Below are positions 35,430 to 49,745 of a DNA stretch of 64,000 bases, piece after piece. The stretch is from contig CM051458.1 in the NCBI GenBank assembly GCA_028274465.1, forward strand, positions 80,868,085-80,932,084, given 5' to 3'. This stretch comes from Plantago ovata (lineage: Eukaryota > Streptophyta > Magnoliopsida > Lamiales > Plantaginaceae). The position numbers were made by a program, and so were the translations under genes. Each line of letters begins with the position of its first letter. Position 1 is the stretch's first letter. Below the pieces are notes generated by a model, which did not search any database, was not told the DNA's origin, and saw only the letters and a list, made by a program, of their open reading frames with translations.

Positions 35430-38400
35430 ATGGCAACCCCCATTCCTCCTCCACCTCCCGCACCACCAGCTTCTCCCGCCGCCGAAGAGCCGCAGAAGGT
35501 CGATTACTTGAATCTGCCTTGTCCGGTTCCGTATGAAGAGATCCACCGCGAAGCACTCAGTTAGTCATACTCACCTTCTTCTCGCTTGCACATTTTACAG
35601 TGACTGATTTGCTTTTTTCATACTCTAACATACTCATAAACCCTAGCCGAAAGGATTAGTTTTAATTGTAGATTTAGCTGATTTGTAGTGTGAATGAATT
35701 GGATAGGTCGAATACTTTCAATGTAATACGTGTAGGTTTGTATTCGATGTGATTGTCTACTAGTCCATTACTTGAGCTATTGTTTAATTGGCTTGCCTGT
35801 GTGTAGTTTTTTGATTGAGTGTTTGAGATCAGCATTCTCTTTGGTTGATGATATGAGTAGTTCAATTTTAAATACAATCTTCGTATTTAATTATAATTGG
35901 TTGCTTGTGATATTGTTTCTACAACACGCTTCGTTTATTAGTTGCATTAGATATGTTATTTCAGGTATCTGTTTCACACACGTACGGCTTTCCTATACAA
36001 ATAGGAAAAGACATCAAAAGAATAACGGAGAATCTAGAAAAAAGGGAAACAAGAAAATGTGAAAGCTATAGGACCTAACATAGGAGGTGCATATTGTATA
36101 GTTTTTTGTTATAAAGCTCAAAGTTAGTAAAATCATGGTTGAGGATCACATGTCGAATATGGAGGTGGTTGCTGCTGATGGAGGACTAATATTATTCTGA
36201 ATAGAAGGGGTAGCGGTTATTTCCAGTCCGGTGCTGTGTAGGATGATTTTTTAGTGCACTCTCGAGTAGGTCATTGGATACTTGATTTAATGATATCAGC
36301 AAGAGTCGGTTCTTGCTTGTAAACTGCTATAGTGGTATTAGTGAGAGCTTGTTATTGCTTATGTTGCAGATTATTGTGTCAGCATCACTGTTCTCTACCG
36401 AAAGTACCCCAACATTATGAGCATTGAGTGTTGATTGACTATATCAATTTGTGATCATGACTTTCTCTTTTGTTATTAGTCTTTACTTTTTCCACTTGGC
36501 TGTCTATCTTTCAAAAATCTTTATGTGATTTGCATGGTAATCTATATAGCTATTTTGTCTGGTATATATCTCAACTAGCAGTAGTGGACTAGAGGTTACC
36601 ATAGGAAAGTAATTCTAGCATTTCATTAATAAATGTGTACTAATGATAAGTTTCACCCGCTGTTATTTCTGCTGTGATTTATGTTTATGAATGCCTTACA
36701 ATCATTATTATTGATGGCAGTGTCTTTGAAACCCGAACTTTTTGAGGGATTTCGTTTTGACTTTACGAAAGGAATCAACCAGAAATTTTCTCTCTGCCAT
36801 AGGTAATTGTGCTAGTCTTTCCCTTGCATGTAATCTCTAATCTCTATCTGCACTTGTATCTTTTCCCCCATACAGCTTGCCACTCCATGTTCTAATGCAA
36901 TTCTTTTTTCTTTTTTTGGTTGTGTTTTCATTATTTATCAGCGTAATGATGGGACCAACCGAAATCCCCAATCAGTCAGCGGAAACAATAAAAATCCCCA
37001 TTGCTCATTATGAGTTCGGGGCTAACTTCATGGATCCAAAGGTACTGGTGTTTACCATTCTTTTTAATGTGTATGTTTGTATATTACTGTTTTTAACTAT
37101 GGAACATAACTTTTTTTTTTTGTTTTTGAAACGGACTATGGAACGTAACTTGGTCTTGGCAGTTGATGCTCGTTGGGAGAGTGATGACTGATGGCAGACT
37201 AAATGCGAGACTGAAGTGTGATTTGTCAGAGAATCTTTCATTGAAGGGCACTGGTCAAGTAGGAATTAAGTGCACTTTGTTGCCATTTTTAACTATTATG
37301 ATGCCTTGCAGTTGATGCAGTGACATCAATCAACTTCCACTAATTCATTTATTGCTTGTTGTAGCTTACCAATGAGCCACATATGTCACATGGAATGTTC
37401 ACTTTTGATTACAAGGTATGCCACTTTTTAAGTGCATGTGTTCTGGATCCATAGAGTCACGTTACACATTGCAAACCACTATATCTATACATGAGCACAC
37501 TCTGCTGGCTTGTCTGTTACATGTCGACCATGCAAGTGATGACACCATAATAAAATGGCTTTGAATGATTCTAATACTAGTGGCGTTTTCATGTATTTGT
37601 GTTTAGGGATCCGACTACAGGACTCAGTTTCAGCTAGGAAATGGTGCATTGCTTGGTGCAAGTTATATCCAGGTAAACAGCTGATCTTTGGTCTGTAAGG
37701 CAATTATTTCCAAGAATACATAATTTCCGAATTGGAAATGTTGTGAAGAATTGACTCCAGTTTCAATTCTAGAACATGGTAATTTTTATACTCATTACTA
37801 GGAAAATTAGGTTGTGAACTTGTGATCATGGTTCTAGCACCCTTGCATCTTTTGCCTGATAACTTTGGATAGTACCCCCTAATAATACTTTTGAATTGAA
37901 AAGTTCTCTTATAACTTTCAGATTTTAGGATTAAAAGGCTCAAGTAAAGGATTTTTTCAATATAAAGGTAGTGTTTTGAAAATGCTTACCTCAATCAGCT
38001 TTTTATTGCTTTTATTCACAGTTGAAAAAAGGTGCTTTTAAGCATAAATAGGGCGTTTTGGTATGCCCCCCCCCCCCTCCAAAAAAAAAAAGCAAATTAT
38101 TAATCAGCTTAATGTTATGTTAGTGTTTGTTTAAAATTAATGAATCACTTAAGTGGAATGAAATCTCTTGTTGCGGTTTTATTGATTTCTCAAGTGCACC
38201 TTTAGTAATATGAATGTCTAAATTGAATTCAAACATCAAAGTAGGGTCAAAATATCCGTATGTTAAATTCATCATCGTTCACTATTTATTTATGTAACAG
38301 GTTTTTTGAACAACTTGCCATGAAAGAAAAGGGTTTACTATCAAATTTTATACCTAGATAGCTCTAGAGAAAACAAGAGAAAAGAGCAGAAAAATATATC

Positions 38401-41400
38401 TGTGACCAAAATAAAAACAATGGAGAAATATAAAATAGAGGGAAAAGAATTGGATTTTTGGAGTGATGAAGAGAGAGAAACGGTTCCTGTTTTGAGGCTG
38501 CAGTATGCACTGGAAAACATCTAAGTTTAGATAAAGAAACAAAGTAGTAAAACAAAACGATAAAAAAATGTTTTTAGAGTTGGAAAAACAGTTGAGCACT
38601 TTTAATAAGCATTTGCAAACACTACCCAAGGAGCAAAATGTCGCACAACATTAATTAGTGACACCAATGAACCTCTTTTTACCCAAAGAGCATGTATGCC
38701 CTTTATTTTATGTGCGCGATCAATTTACATAAAAATGAATCTCTTCCCCGTTCCCCCCCCCCCCCCCGGAGCATGAACTTTATTTAATGTGTTCCTGAGA
38801 TTTGGCTTGAGAATTTATTTCTGTGACCACCTGAAAGAGTATTATTCCTTTGACATGAGCTCAAAATGATTGCCGTCCTTGCATTCTTGGTCATGTCAAA
38901 CAAAAATGCCCAACATGCAAATGGTTGGAATTTACTATATTACTACTTACCATCTATGTTTTCACACCCTCATTAATGAATAACGAACATGCAAAATCAC
39001 ATAACAAAATGATTGCAATTGAATTTTCCATGTAAACATCTTACATATCGTTTGGCACATGAATCGATAAAGATGTTCTGGACTTCTGGTTATGTAATTC
39101 ATTCATAGTTATTTAGTTATTTAATTTAGTGTAACAATCATGTTAGAAATGATAATATTGTGTGGGCTCATTTTTTTATTTGAAGCATTTTGGTGAATGA
39201 CCAATCATTTTATACCCATTTGTGTAAAAGGGATGCATATAGTTCAAGCTTATGAACTAAAATGGCTATGGTACATCCTTGTTAAGCGAAGGTGAAAAAA
39301 CAAATATATGCAGAAGAGTGACCGCATTAAGAAAATAAGTACTACTGTTTGTCATGTTATCTTGGGACCATTATTTTGAAGTTACCTTTGGAGTTGAGAA
39401 GTAGATTGGTATATAGAGAGAGGTAAAGTCTTGATTATTTGTTTGTGAGACGGCAAATATGTACACTGACAGATCCTTTTCAAACTATAAATTGAGAAGA
39501 TGGTTGATCGATGGGGTGCTGAGTATATGAGTGGAATAATCATGCACTAAGGAAGTATCTAGGGTGACCATAGCAAGAATCATACTGACTAGAATTTCGG
39601 TGTTATGTTTTATACTAAGCAAGAATCATGCTGACTAGGGTGACTATAGCAAGAATCATAGCAAGGAAGAATCGTACTGACTAGATCCTTTTTGTATCCC
39701 ATATATTTATCTTTTCTCCCAATTCTGCTTTCTTTTTAGCCTTAGAATTTCGGTGTTAATGTTTTTTTTATGAGATTTGTTTATGTATTTGCTCACAAAT
39801 GCTAGTTTCTCATGAAGGTGTAGATACCCTCATGTCATAAGCCCATTAAAATCCTCCTTTACCCGTCTTCTCTCCAATCTTTGCGTTATCCTAGATATGC
39901 CACTTTGGTGATTTGAATTTTGTGAAAATTATCTCTTCATCATCTTCCACTAAATCTATATGCTATTTGAGGGCAAACCAATAATCTGTCCTGCCGAGTG
40001 GAAACAAATGTTGATATCTCCATCTGTAAAATAGTGTTTCTAAGTTATGGTGATTGTTGAGCTTCAGAAAGATAAAGGTCCATTGCTGATTGATTGCTTT
40101 CGTGTATGTTTGCAGAGTGTGACACCGCGTTTATCCGTGGGTGGTGAAGTATTTTGGGCTGGTCAACCTCGAAAGTCTGGCATTGGATATGCTGCGCGTT
40201 ACAACACTGACAAGATGGTAAGATTTAATGGATCTTTGTGTCATGTGAGCTATGTAATAATGTATATCTCACGAACTGTCGGCATAGTGAAGCACGGACA
40301 CTCATAATGTGGTTTTACTGCTGAAATTTGCTTTGTGCTTGCTATTTCTGTGCTGTGGCTATGAAAGATTGTGTTTTGTTTATAATTCGCTTCTGTATTG
40401 TGCCTTCACCTTTAAAAATATCGCCAACAGACTGCCCTTTTCAAATTCATTGAACAAAACCAGGTCATTGTGCCTTCAACTTTAAAGATATCGGTGTGAA
40501 GGCCCCAATACAGATGCGATATTGATTCTTATCTGTACGTGGCACACATAGTTTTTAAAATAAGGAACTGAGCGAACAACTTTATTACTTCTCTTATGTT
40601 GTTCCCCTGTTCTACATGGCAATATGATAAAAGATTTCAATTAATTTTTCTTTTTTCCTTTTGAGCCTTGGACACCAGCCATGACACTAAAAGTACTTGC
40701 TAATATGGCAGTTTATTGTTTGATGATGCTTCTGCAGGTTGCAACTGGGCAAGTTGCGAACACCGGAATGGTTGCTCTAGGATATGTACAGAAAGTATCT
40801 GATAAGGTGAAATTAGTATCTGAACTGTCATCGTGAACTTGGCCTATGTTGTCGCTCTTGTTAGTTATTCATTTGCTCCTCATTCAGGTTTCTCTGGCAT
40901 CAGACTTCATGTATAATTACATGTCCCGAGACGTAACTGCGAGCTTCGGCTATGATTGCATCTTTCGGCAGGTAATCTCTCTTGGAGTTGACATCTACTC
41001 TCGAAACTAATAAATCTCTTGTGCATGTTTTAGTTTTATACTAAACTTACATCAGTAATGGTTTGCGATCCTGCTACATTGTAATAATGACATAATGTGA
41101 TGTGCTAATTAATTACTTTCAAATTTAATCTCTTTTTCGTTGCGCTGATGCTGGTAAATCATGATGGTGGAGATAAGAGCACCTGTCCATTTATTGGATA
41201 AGATCATGTATATGTTATACTGACAAGTCACTTTATGTTTTCTGCAGTGCCGTTTAAGAGGCAAAATTGACTCCAATGGCGTAGTTGCTTCTTTTCTTGA
41301 GGAGCGGCTTAGTATGGGTCTGAATTTTCTTCTTTCAGCTGAGGTGAGTTTTTGCATGGTTAGTTGATCCTACTTGCTATACTTGCTATCCTGCTCGTTC

Positions 41401-41482
41401 TCTTACGAATTTGACTTTCTTGCAGATTGATCACAAGAAGAAAGACTACAAGTTCGGTTTTGGCCTCACTGTTGGAGAATAG
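35430..41482 (+). CDS. TOM40: Mitochondrial import receptor subunit TOM40, 11 exons, intact
   Basis: TOM40 is the beta-barrel pore of the outer-membrane translocase through which nearly all nuclear-coded mitochondrial proteins enter. Exons: 35430-35559, 36721-36802, 36942-37041, 37163-37258, 37365-37415, 37607-37672, 40116-40217, 40738-40806, 40888-40971, 41248-41343, 41426-41482; the sum is 933 nt, 310 aa plus stop, like plant TOM40 (about 309 aa). All junctions have GT-AG ends and keep frame. After a Pro/Ala-rich N-terminus come [146 protein letters not shown] and FGFGLTVGE, the plant TOM40 signature throughout. The start fits the family. Intron 6 is 2.4 kb; no element with intact ends was recognised in it. 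No defects seen. Confidence 0.96.
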
Positions 41483-41940
41483 GTGGCTAACATCATTTCA
41501 TTTGAGCGTGACTCCATAGTGGGTATGGGAAGGGAAATTATCCGTTTGGACATTGAACCGGGAATCAGTTTTGTACCCCTTTAGTGCGAATATTTGTTGA
41601 CTGCAATTGAAGTCACCAGCAGTTATTTTGCTCTATAGATTGTGATATTCATTTGCAACAAGACTGATATTGTTTCCTAGATATAATTGACAAAAAGAGA
41701 TGGTCGATATGATGAGTTATACTTCAATAAATTTTTTAAAATCCTTTTGTATTAGCCTTCACAGATGGAGCACAAGACCTGGTAGATTTTCAATAAGTCT
41801 GAAATCTTGTTCGGGTTCTCGACTGCGAAGAACAATTGAGCTTATTTATTACGGAGTACGACCAATTATCCAAGACCAATTATCCAAGCAAAATACTCGT
41901 TCTCTTATTATTTTATTAAAAAAGTAAATAACATAGCAAA
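41483..41940. other. TOM40 3' region
   Basis: This stretch holds the TOM40 3' UTR and short spacer. No other gene or repeat with clear ends was seen before the foldback element at 41941. Confidence 0.4.
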
Positions 41941-43023
41941 TAGAGACAAAGCCTTATTAGTGACCACTATGACAATCATTCTCAAAATCAACCTCAATGG
42001 TTTCACAATTACATTTTAGGCCAAAATGGGTGATTTGAGCGTTGACTGAGCTAATATTATAGGGTCGATTTTTTTTAGAGCCCTTTTAGCGTACCTAATA
42101 ACGAATGAACCTTCTTAGTTTAACAATTACATTTTAGGCCAAAATGTTGACCAAATCACTGTTCCAATATTGCATTTTTAACTCCCCAAACACTTCTTAG
42201 GTTTTAATAGAATAAAAAAATTTAAGAATTTAAACTTTTTATATAAAATGATAAAATAAAAATAAAAATTTTTAAAAAATAATATATCTTCTTATCTAAA
42301 CTGCGTACCGGAGCTCCGGAAGAGCTCCACGTCGGAGCTCTGCCAGCTCCGATCGGAGCCGGAGCTGTCAGCTCCAATCAGAGCTGATATAGATCCGATC
42401 GGAGCTGACAGCTCCGCTCCGAATCGGAGCTGCTGTTAGCTCCAGATTCGGAGCTATATCAGCTTCGTTCAGAGCTGTTAGCTCCAGATCGGAGCTGACA
42501 GCTCCGCTCCGAATCGGAGCTGCTGTTAGCTCCAGACTCGGAGCTATATCAGCTCCGGTCGGAGCTGTTAGCTCCAGATCGGAGCTATATCAGCTCCGAT
42601 CGGAGCTGCCGTTAGCTCCAATCGGAGATATCTGTTAGCTCCAGATCGGAGCTAATAGCAGCTCCAAATCGGAGCTCTGCGAGCTCCGATCTAGAGCTCT
42701 GCAAGCTCCGCCGGAGCTTGCTAAACTCCGACACCGGAAATAATTTTCGGTACAGGAGTATTGAGGAAGAATAAAGAAGATTAAAAAAAAAAAAAGGAAA
42801 AATTAGATATTATTATATTAAGGCTTTTTTTTAATTTACATATTTTTTATTTCATCAGTTAAGGCCATGTTTGGATTGCACAGTTAGGGGCAGTGGCAAA
42901 GTTGTAATATTTGCCCAGTTAACGCCCAAATCACCCATTTTGGCCTAAAATGTAATTGTGAAACTATGGAGGTTGCTTTTGAGAATGACCTTCATAGTGG
43001 TCACTAATAAAGCATTTTCTCTA
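41941..43023. mobile_element. GGAGCT foldback element, copy B
   Basis: The outer inverted repeats are about 100 bp and well kept. The left reads TTATTAGTGACCACTATGA (41954) ... CACAATTACATTTTAGGCC (42004) ... CAAAATGGGTGATTTG; the right is the inverse at 42918-43010. The CAATTACATTTTAGGCC block recurs at about 42124 on the left. The core (about 42300-42750) has more than 20 GGAGCT/AGCTCC palindromes, many as GATCGGAGCTGTTAGCTCC-like units, then a short purine tract and AAGGCCATGTTTGGATTGC. It has no ORF. It shares architecture with the copies at 8.4, 50.5, 51.2 and 53.6 kb. Confidence 0.75.
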
Positions 43024-43985
43024 AAAATAATTAAGAATTTCATATAATGAAAATATAAACATTTCAATTTTATAATATAATATATTTAATTATTTTTATC
43101 ATATGATTTGAGAATAATTTAAGGTCAAATTGACCCTAAAATATTCAACAAAATGAAGTGTAACATTTGTTATGGTATTATGGAATTGAGGAATTCCTTT
43201 CTATGGCCGTATGGGTAATTCTTTGTTGGGATTGGCTAAACTTAGTACTAGTTGCATTGTACTATTTTTAGTACACCATTTAAAGTGTGACACTTGTCAT
43301 TATTTTAGATTAAATAATGATTAATAAATACAACAAATTATAAACCAAAATAGACAAAAAACATTTTAATAATTATTACTTTCTAAATATTAAATATTAA
43401 AATATTTAATTTCAGTCATCACTACCAACCAAGCACCACCACCAGTTCTCCACCACCACCACCTCCACCACCTCCACACCGCCGCCGGATTCACTCACCA
43501 CCACAACCACCACCTCCGCCGCCGGATTCAATCACTACCACCAACCACCAGCCTTCACCACCACCACCACCACCACCTCCCCCGCCGCCATCACCACCCA
43601 CCACCGTAGCCGCCGCCTAAGTCCTCCCAATCTAAATTAAATTATATAACAATAGAACTAGATGTACTGAACATACTCTACGGTTTCATACGCCATGGAA
43701 AGAGTACGCCATGGAAAGAGTATCGGGTTTTAGGTCGAAGAAATTTTGAAAAATAAGCAATGCTGCATCAACGCATTAATGTTGATACAACATCAATTAC
43801 AGCGATGCAAATCAACACTTAGCATCAGTGCTGCATCGATGTTAACACATTGCAGTAGCATTACACTAAACATCAATGCTGCATCAATGTAAACACATTG
43901 AAATAGCATTATAAGTTATGATGTAAACTTCCTTTTAGAATCAGTGCTGGGTCGTTATGATAATGTTGATGTTGCATTTTATAAT

Positions 43986-44035
43986 GTTTAAAAACCCTAA
44001 ACCCTATACCCTATACCCTAAACCCTATACCCTAC
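43986..44035 (+). repeat. Degenerate telomere-like repeat
   Basis: AAACCCTAAACCCTATACC and following units alternate CCCTAAA with CCCTATA, about six to seven units in all. It lies inside the Mutator-like element, directly before the AAT microsatellite. Confidence 0.7.
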
Positions 44036-44519
<484 letters not shown>

Positions 44520-45760
44520 TACTCTATCCATCACAGTGAGACATTTTCAAAGTCATGAACGTGTATCCTTGAAAGATATGTACTATCCAGAATACGCACT
44601 GGAAGAACAAGTGATTAATGGCTTAAACGCTAACGCATAAGTAGTTAGAGGCCGTATGTAAACACACGACATTGTACCAGTATATATAGTTGGTTATTAC
44701 ATTTGGTTGAATACTTATAACAGTATTAGTCATAACCTAACCTGGATTAAACTTAATGTTGATGTTGCGCTTTGTAATATTCTAAATAAACCGTTTCATA
44801 CGCTATGGTAAATCGAACTAACATCGACATCCACATATCTACCAATTGCATCATCACATATTAACACACCCACATATATATCCAATTGCATCAGAAATAG
44901 ATGAAATAAAGGGGAGACGTATTGATGTTCTTTTGATTGATAATACTGACAAAGAATTTCATAAATAAGAAGGCAAATCTACATACTATGACTATAGAAT
45001 CAATTAATATGAAAACATACCTCAAATTATGGACGCTCTTCTTCTGAGCCTCTGATTTTCAGACTAAGGTGAGAAAAAAGGGGAAGGGTTTTGTGAATAT
45101 TGCAATATCAAATAAATGAGAAGGGTTTTAAGTACAATTTTCTAATAAATTAAATACATTAATGCTTTAATTTTCGTACTAATTATACAATTTAATATAA
45201 TGCAAGGACCTTTTTGTTATTCACAATTAACCTCGATGCTGCTGCAACAATATACATCGCTGCATCAATACGTCTTAATATACACTGTATTAGTATATAT
45301 GCAATGAAACAGCGTAATTATTATGTTCGCTGCATCATTGCATACGTTTTTTTAGGTTTTACAGAAATCTTGCAGATTCCGTAGTTTGTTGCCGGATTCC
45401 GGTGGTGGTCGCCGGATTCCGGTGGTGGCTGGATTCCGGTGATTCCAGTGATTCCGGTGGTCGCCGGATTTCGGTGGTGGCTGCCGGATTCCGGTGGTGG
45501 TGATGGTGTTAAAAATTAAATTTTTATATTTTTATGATATCAATATTAATTATTATTTTTATAATTTAATTTATATTAAATATTAATTTTTAGTATTATG
45601 CAACCAATGCAACTCTATTATGCAACCAATGCAAGGTCATGTTGCATTGATAAATTATCAACCGTTGAGATGGAATCTTAGATCGATCTAACGGTTAATA
45701 AGGTGTACTAATATTAGTACAAATGCAACAGTACTAACTATAGACATTCCCTTCTTTGTT

Positions 45761-46192
45761 TGTCCATTTGTTGTCAGGGAATTGAGCAGTTCTTAAATCA
45801 TTAAGGAGAGGACATTTAAGAAAGATATGATTTTGTGTTTCAATTTTATTTATTTAATTTTAAATGGATTTTGTGTTCAATAAAAGTAAACGGATTCTTG
45901 TTTTGGATCGAACCCTGCACCACTTTTTCACCAACCTTAACTCCCTTTCACTGGACCACCTTATAACCCCTTCTACAATTTTATTTCTCATTCTTTTATC
46001 ACTTTCTTCCATTATATTACTACGTGATTAACTTAGCTACTTATATAAACAATTTTATATATAGCCATGCAAATTATTGTTTTAATATTATTTCTTAAAT
46101 TTTATATTCTACCACTTAAAATAACTAATGTAATGAAATGAAGGAAATATGATAGTAATGCGTGATTTTGTGTCCGGGTAAAATTCTGAATA
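45761..46192. other. Short AT-rich spacer
   Basis: Apart from the SINE-like piece, nothing recognisable lies between the Mutator-like element and the second CACTA element. Confidence 0.4.
45890..45985 (-). mobile_element. SINE-like tRNA-derived fragment, copy 1
   Basis: On the minus strand the order is GGTGGTCCAGTGAAAGGG (box A-like) and then GGGTTCGATCC (a perfect tRNA-type box B, GGTTCGANNCC), about 35 bases apart, the internal RNA polymerase III promoter of plant SINEs. A related copy lies at 55150-55230. Ends and target duplication are unclear. Confidence 0.45.
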
Positions 46193-46389
46193 CACTACAA
46201 GGAAGAGCGCCTTTGTTCCGTCGCTAAAGAAGCCCGATCGGTCGATAATATTCGCTAGCGACCGATCGGTGTTTTTAGCGACGGATAAATTCGTCGTCGC
46301 TAAACCGTTGGTCGCTAGCGAATTAGCGACCGATGAGTTTCCCGTCGCGAATTTGCGACGGAAAATGAGGTTGACTTTTAGCAACCAAT

Positions 46390-48953
46390 GAATTATCCGT
46401 CGCAAAAGTCACCGGACTAGATGTCTTCGAAGGGACCCCAGTGTCAAAGAAATAGGAGCAAAAAGTTGCAGTCTCTGCTCGAATGTATGCATTGGCAATC
46501 GAACCCTCAGGTTGAGCTTTGTTCTTCACATAATGTTTCAGCTTGCCTAAGTATCTGTTATAATGTCTGTCATAATTAGATATACTATACAATTATGTGT
46601 CATATATGTTTGTAAATATGATACTAAAATATTTACCTCTCAAAGGGATACATCCAACGATACTGAACAGGTCCGGCTAGCAACGCCTCATCTGGTAGGT
46701 GAATGGGCAAGTGTTCCATGGAATCAAAGAAGCTAGGTGGAAAGATACGCTCGAGCTTGCACAGAATCACCGGTATGTTAGCCTTCATCGTCTTCAACAC
46801 TTCAACCTCAACAACCCGTGTGCATAGATTCTTGAAGAACAAGCTCAACTCGGTCAAGGCACTCCATACCGATCTATCTAAGAGCTGGCGAAATGCAATC
46901 GGGATGAGCCTCTCCATGAACACATGACAATCGTGGCTCTTCATCCCATACATCTTTGTCTTACTCGTGTCCACACACCGAGCAAATTTAGAAGCATAAT
47001 TGTCGGGGAACTTCAACAACTTCACCCAATCAAAAAGTTCCGCTCTAGCCTCTTTGGACAAAGTGTATTTAGCCTTCGGCCACTTGCCATCAGCATTCTT
47101 GTTTGACAGTCCGGGTCTCCTGCATAGAATATCCAACTCTTCCCTGGACCTAACCGTGTCCTTTGTTTTGTTGGGAATTTCACAAATGGTGTTGAAGCAG
47201 TTCTCAAATACGTTCTTCTCAATATGCATGACATCCAAGATATGACGTATGCGAAGACTACTCCAATAAGGCAAATCCCATAGGTTGCATCTCTTTTTCC
47301 ATCCATACTCACTTTTCATATTCTCGTTATGCTGTTCCCACCCAACCTCAGTTACTTTCTTGTACCCCAAGCGTTCTATAATAGCAAATTGTTGTGCACT
47401 TGTTAGTTCTTTAGGGGACTTCTTCAACACCACTTTGTTCTTAAGAAACTGAGTCTTGTTCTTTCTGAACGGGTGTTCATCGTCTAGAAACCTGCGATGA
47501 CAATCAAACCAAGATTCCTTTCGACTCTTCGGCAGATAGTGTGAATCAACATCATCCAGACAATGTGGACATGCCTTGTATCCGGATGTTTTCCTTCCAG
47601 ACAACATGGAGTACGCAGGGAAATCACTGATGGTCCAGAGTAGTGCTGCTCTCAAGGTAAAGTTCGTCTTTGTTGAGACATCGTATGCTGGGATACCATC
47701 CTCCCACAACTCTATAAGTTCCTTGATCAGTGGCTTCAAGAAGACATCTATCTTCTGTCCTGGATCATCCGGCCTTGGCACCAGCACGGTCAAGAACATG
47801 AATGGTTCTTTCAAACAGTCACCCGGAGGCAAGTTGTAAGGTGTAAGCATCACTGGCCAGCACGAATATTTTCGTTCACTCCCAAACGGGTTGAAACCAT
47901 CAGTACTAAGTCCCAATCTTACATTTCTAGACTGGGCTGCAAACTGTGGATATTTCACATCAAACTCTTTCCATGCGGGCGTGTCTGGTGGGTGACCCAT
48001 CTTACCCTCTTGGTCATCCGCGACTACTCTCTCCTTGTGCCAACGCATCTTGTCTGCACATGCATCTGATGCATACAACCTCTTCAGACGAGGACCTATA
48101 GGGAAGTACCACATTTTCTTGTGGGAGAGATTCTTCTTTTGTCGTTTCATTGCAGCGCCCTCCTTGTAACGACTATACCGGGTCCTTCCCACAATGTTTA
48201 CATTTCAACAAACCTTCATCCTGCCCCCAATAGATCATACACATACCCGGGCAGCAATCTATTTTCTCCATAGGCAATCCCATCGCCTTCATCTTCTTTT
48301 GCGCTTGGTAATAGCTTGTTGGAACTAGGCTTCCTTCAGGCGCAATATCCGTGATCAAACTCAACCAATCGTTGCAGCTGTTTTCTGAATTCCCACCACC
48401 CTCCTTGTTGCTCATAATTCTAGACAAACAGGACAATTCATTCACCCTGCACTCCGGGTAGAGTGGCATTTCGGACGCTTCCAACATGTCAAAGAACTGT
48501 TGTGACTCAGCATTCAGAGGCTCCTCATTAACAACACCCTCTGTGAATTCTTGACCCGCAGCGTTATGGACCATCTCTTCCATCCGGTCCCCTGTGGCAT
48601 CATCATGAGTACAGGCACCTGGTGTAGCACTACGTACTCTCCTGCCTTTTCCTACGCTTCCCCGACAACATGGAATAATCCCCCAACAAACGAACTGCCT
48701 CACCATGATGATTCCACACCTCATATTTAGGGACAAAACCATTATGCTTCAAATGGTCTACAACCACCGTAGAGGGTAAGTACTGACGGTTCCTACATTT
48801 CTTATGGTTGCAAGGACACTTCATCATCCCAGTACTCAAACACTCGGGTTTTGACAATGCAAATTCGACAAATGCATTGACCCCTTGTACAAACGTAGGC
48901 AAAAGTATTCCATCTGCAATCCTACTGTACATCCAAGAACGATCGGGATTCAT
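46390..48953 (-). pseudogene. TNP2-type CACTA transposase pseudogene
   Basis: The protein would begin MNPDRSWMYSRIADGILLPT with CPCNHKKCRN, the transposase-associated domain (PF13963 type). Next comes a region ending PTSYYQAQKKMKAMGLPMEK then CPGMCMIYWGQDE and CKHCGKD. The central Transposase_21 (PF02992) domain follows: MWYFPIGPRLKRLYAS, GLSTDGFNPFGSERKYSCWP, YKACPHCLDDVDSHYLP, GWKKRCNLWDLPYWSSLRIR and HILDVMHIEKNVFEN. Then HDCHVFMERLIPIAFRQLL and YPFER come before a GTAAAT donor at 46636. After an intron (acceptor before 46554) the frame reads YLGKLKHYVKNKAQPEGSIA, then runs into the subterminal repeats. There are frameshifts between 48640 and 48740 and near 48180. TNP2 proteins cut and join the element ends; this copy cannot make one, and its C-terminal third is missing. 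Confidence 0.9.
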
Positions 48954-49189
48954 AATTGAATGCTAAACCTGGCCAATAGAAGTTTAGTACATTGCGGCGG
49001 CTAACGTATCTTTTCATCGATTATTCATTTAATTTTTTAGTACGTTGTTTTTCACCAAGTACTCATTTTAATTATCAATTTTTTACATTGCATTATATAT
49101 ACTCCCAATATTTCTACATTAGAAATAAAAATACTCATATTATCTTCTAACTTTAATTTATCAATGAGTTATTTCCTTCATACTTACAC

Positions 49190-49520
49190 TTTTTTTAAAC
49201 AATAATTACCTATATTTATCTATATTTCCATTATACTTGTACAATTTTCATTATAATAACTACTTACAATACACTATAATTACATATATTTTTCATTATA
49301 ATTATGCAATTTTGCATTATAGTAACAACTACCAATACACTATATTTATCTATATATTTCCATTATACTTATGGAATTTTCATTATAATAAAAACTTGCA
49401 ATACACTATTATTACCTATATTTATCTATATTTTCATTATATTTATACAATTTTCATTATAATAACTAATTACAATACACTATAATTACTCATATTTCCA
49501 TTATAATTATACTTATGCAA
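49190..49520. repeat. AT-rich tandem repeat in the CACTA leader
   Basis: About six irregular units of roughly 45-55 bp contain TTTTCATTATAATAACTA, ACTATAATTAC and TATATTTATCTATA. The Tyr/Ile/Asn-rich open frame here reflects the repeat only. Confidence 0.75.
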
Positions 49521-49569
49521 TTTTCAAATCTAATTAGTATATCCCAAACAAACTACACTAATTGAACAA

Positions 49570-49745
49570 AACTAACTACGTAGATAATCCCAAACATAAT
49601 CGAACCAAATTCAAATCCCAAACATAATCGAACCCAATTCAAATCCCAAACATAATCGAACCCGATTGAAATCCTAAAGATAATCAAACCCAATTCAAAT
49701 CACAAACATAATCGAACCCACTACATCCCAAACATCCCAATTGAA
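49570..49745. repeat. 28-bp tandem repeat in the CACTA leader
   Basis: About five to six units of roughly 28 bp are built on CCCAAACATAATCGAACCC and AATTCAAAT. Confidence 0.8.

Noticed and set aside
37673-40115. Transposon inside TOM40 intron 6
   Set aside because: The intron is long and has C-rich and A-rich runs, but I found no terminal repeats or transposon coding motifs.
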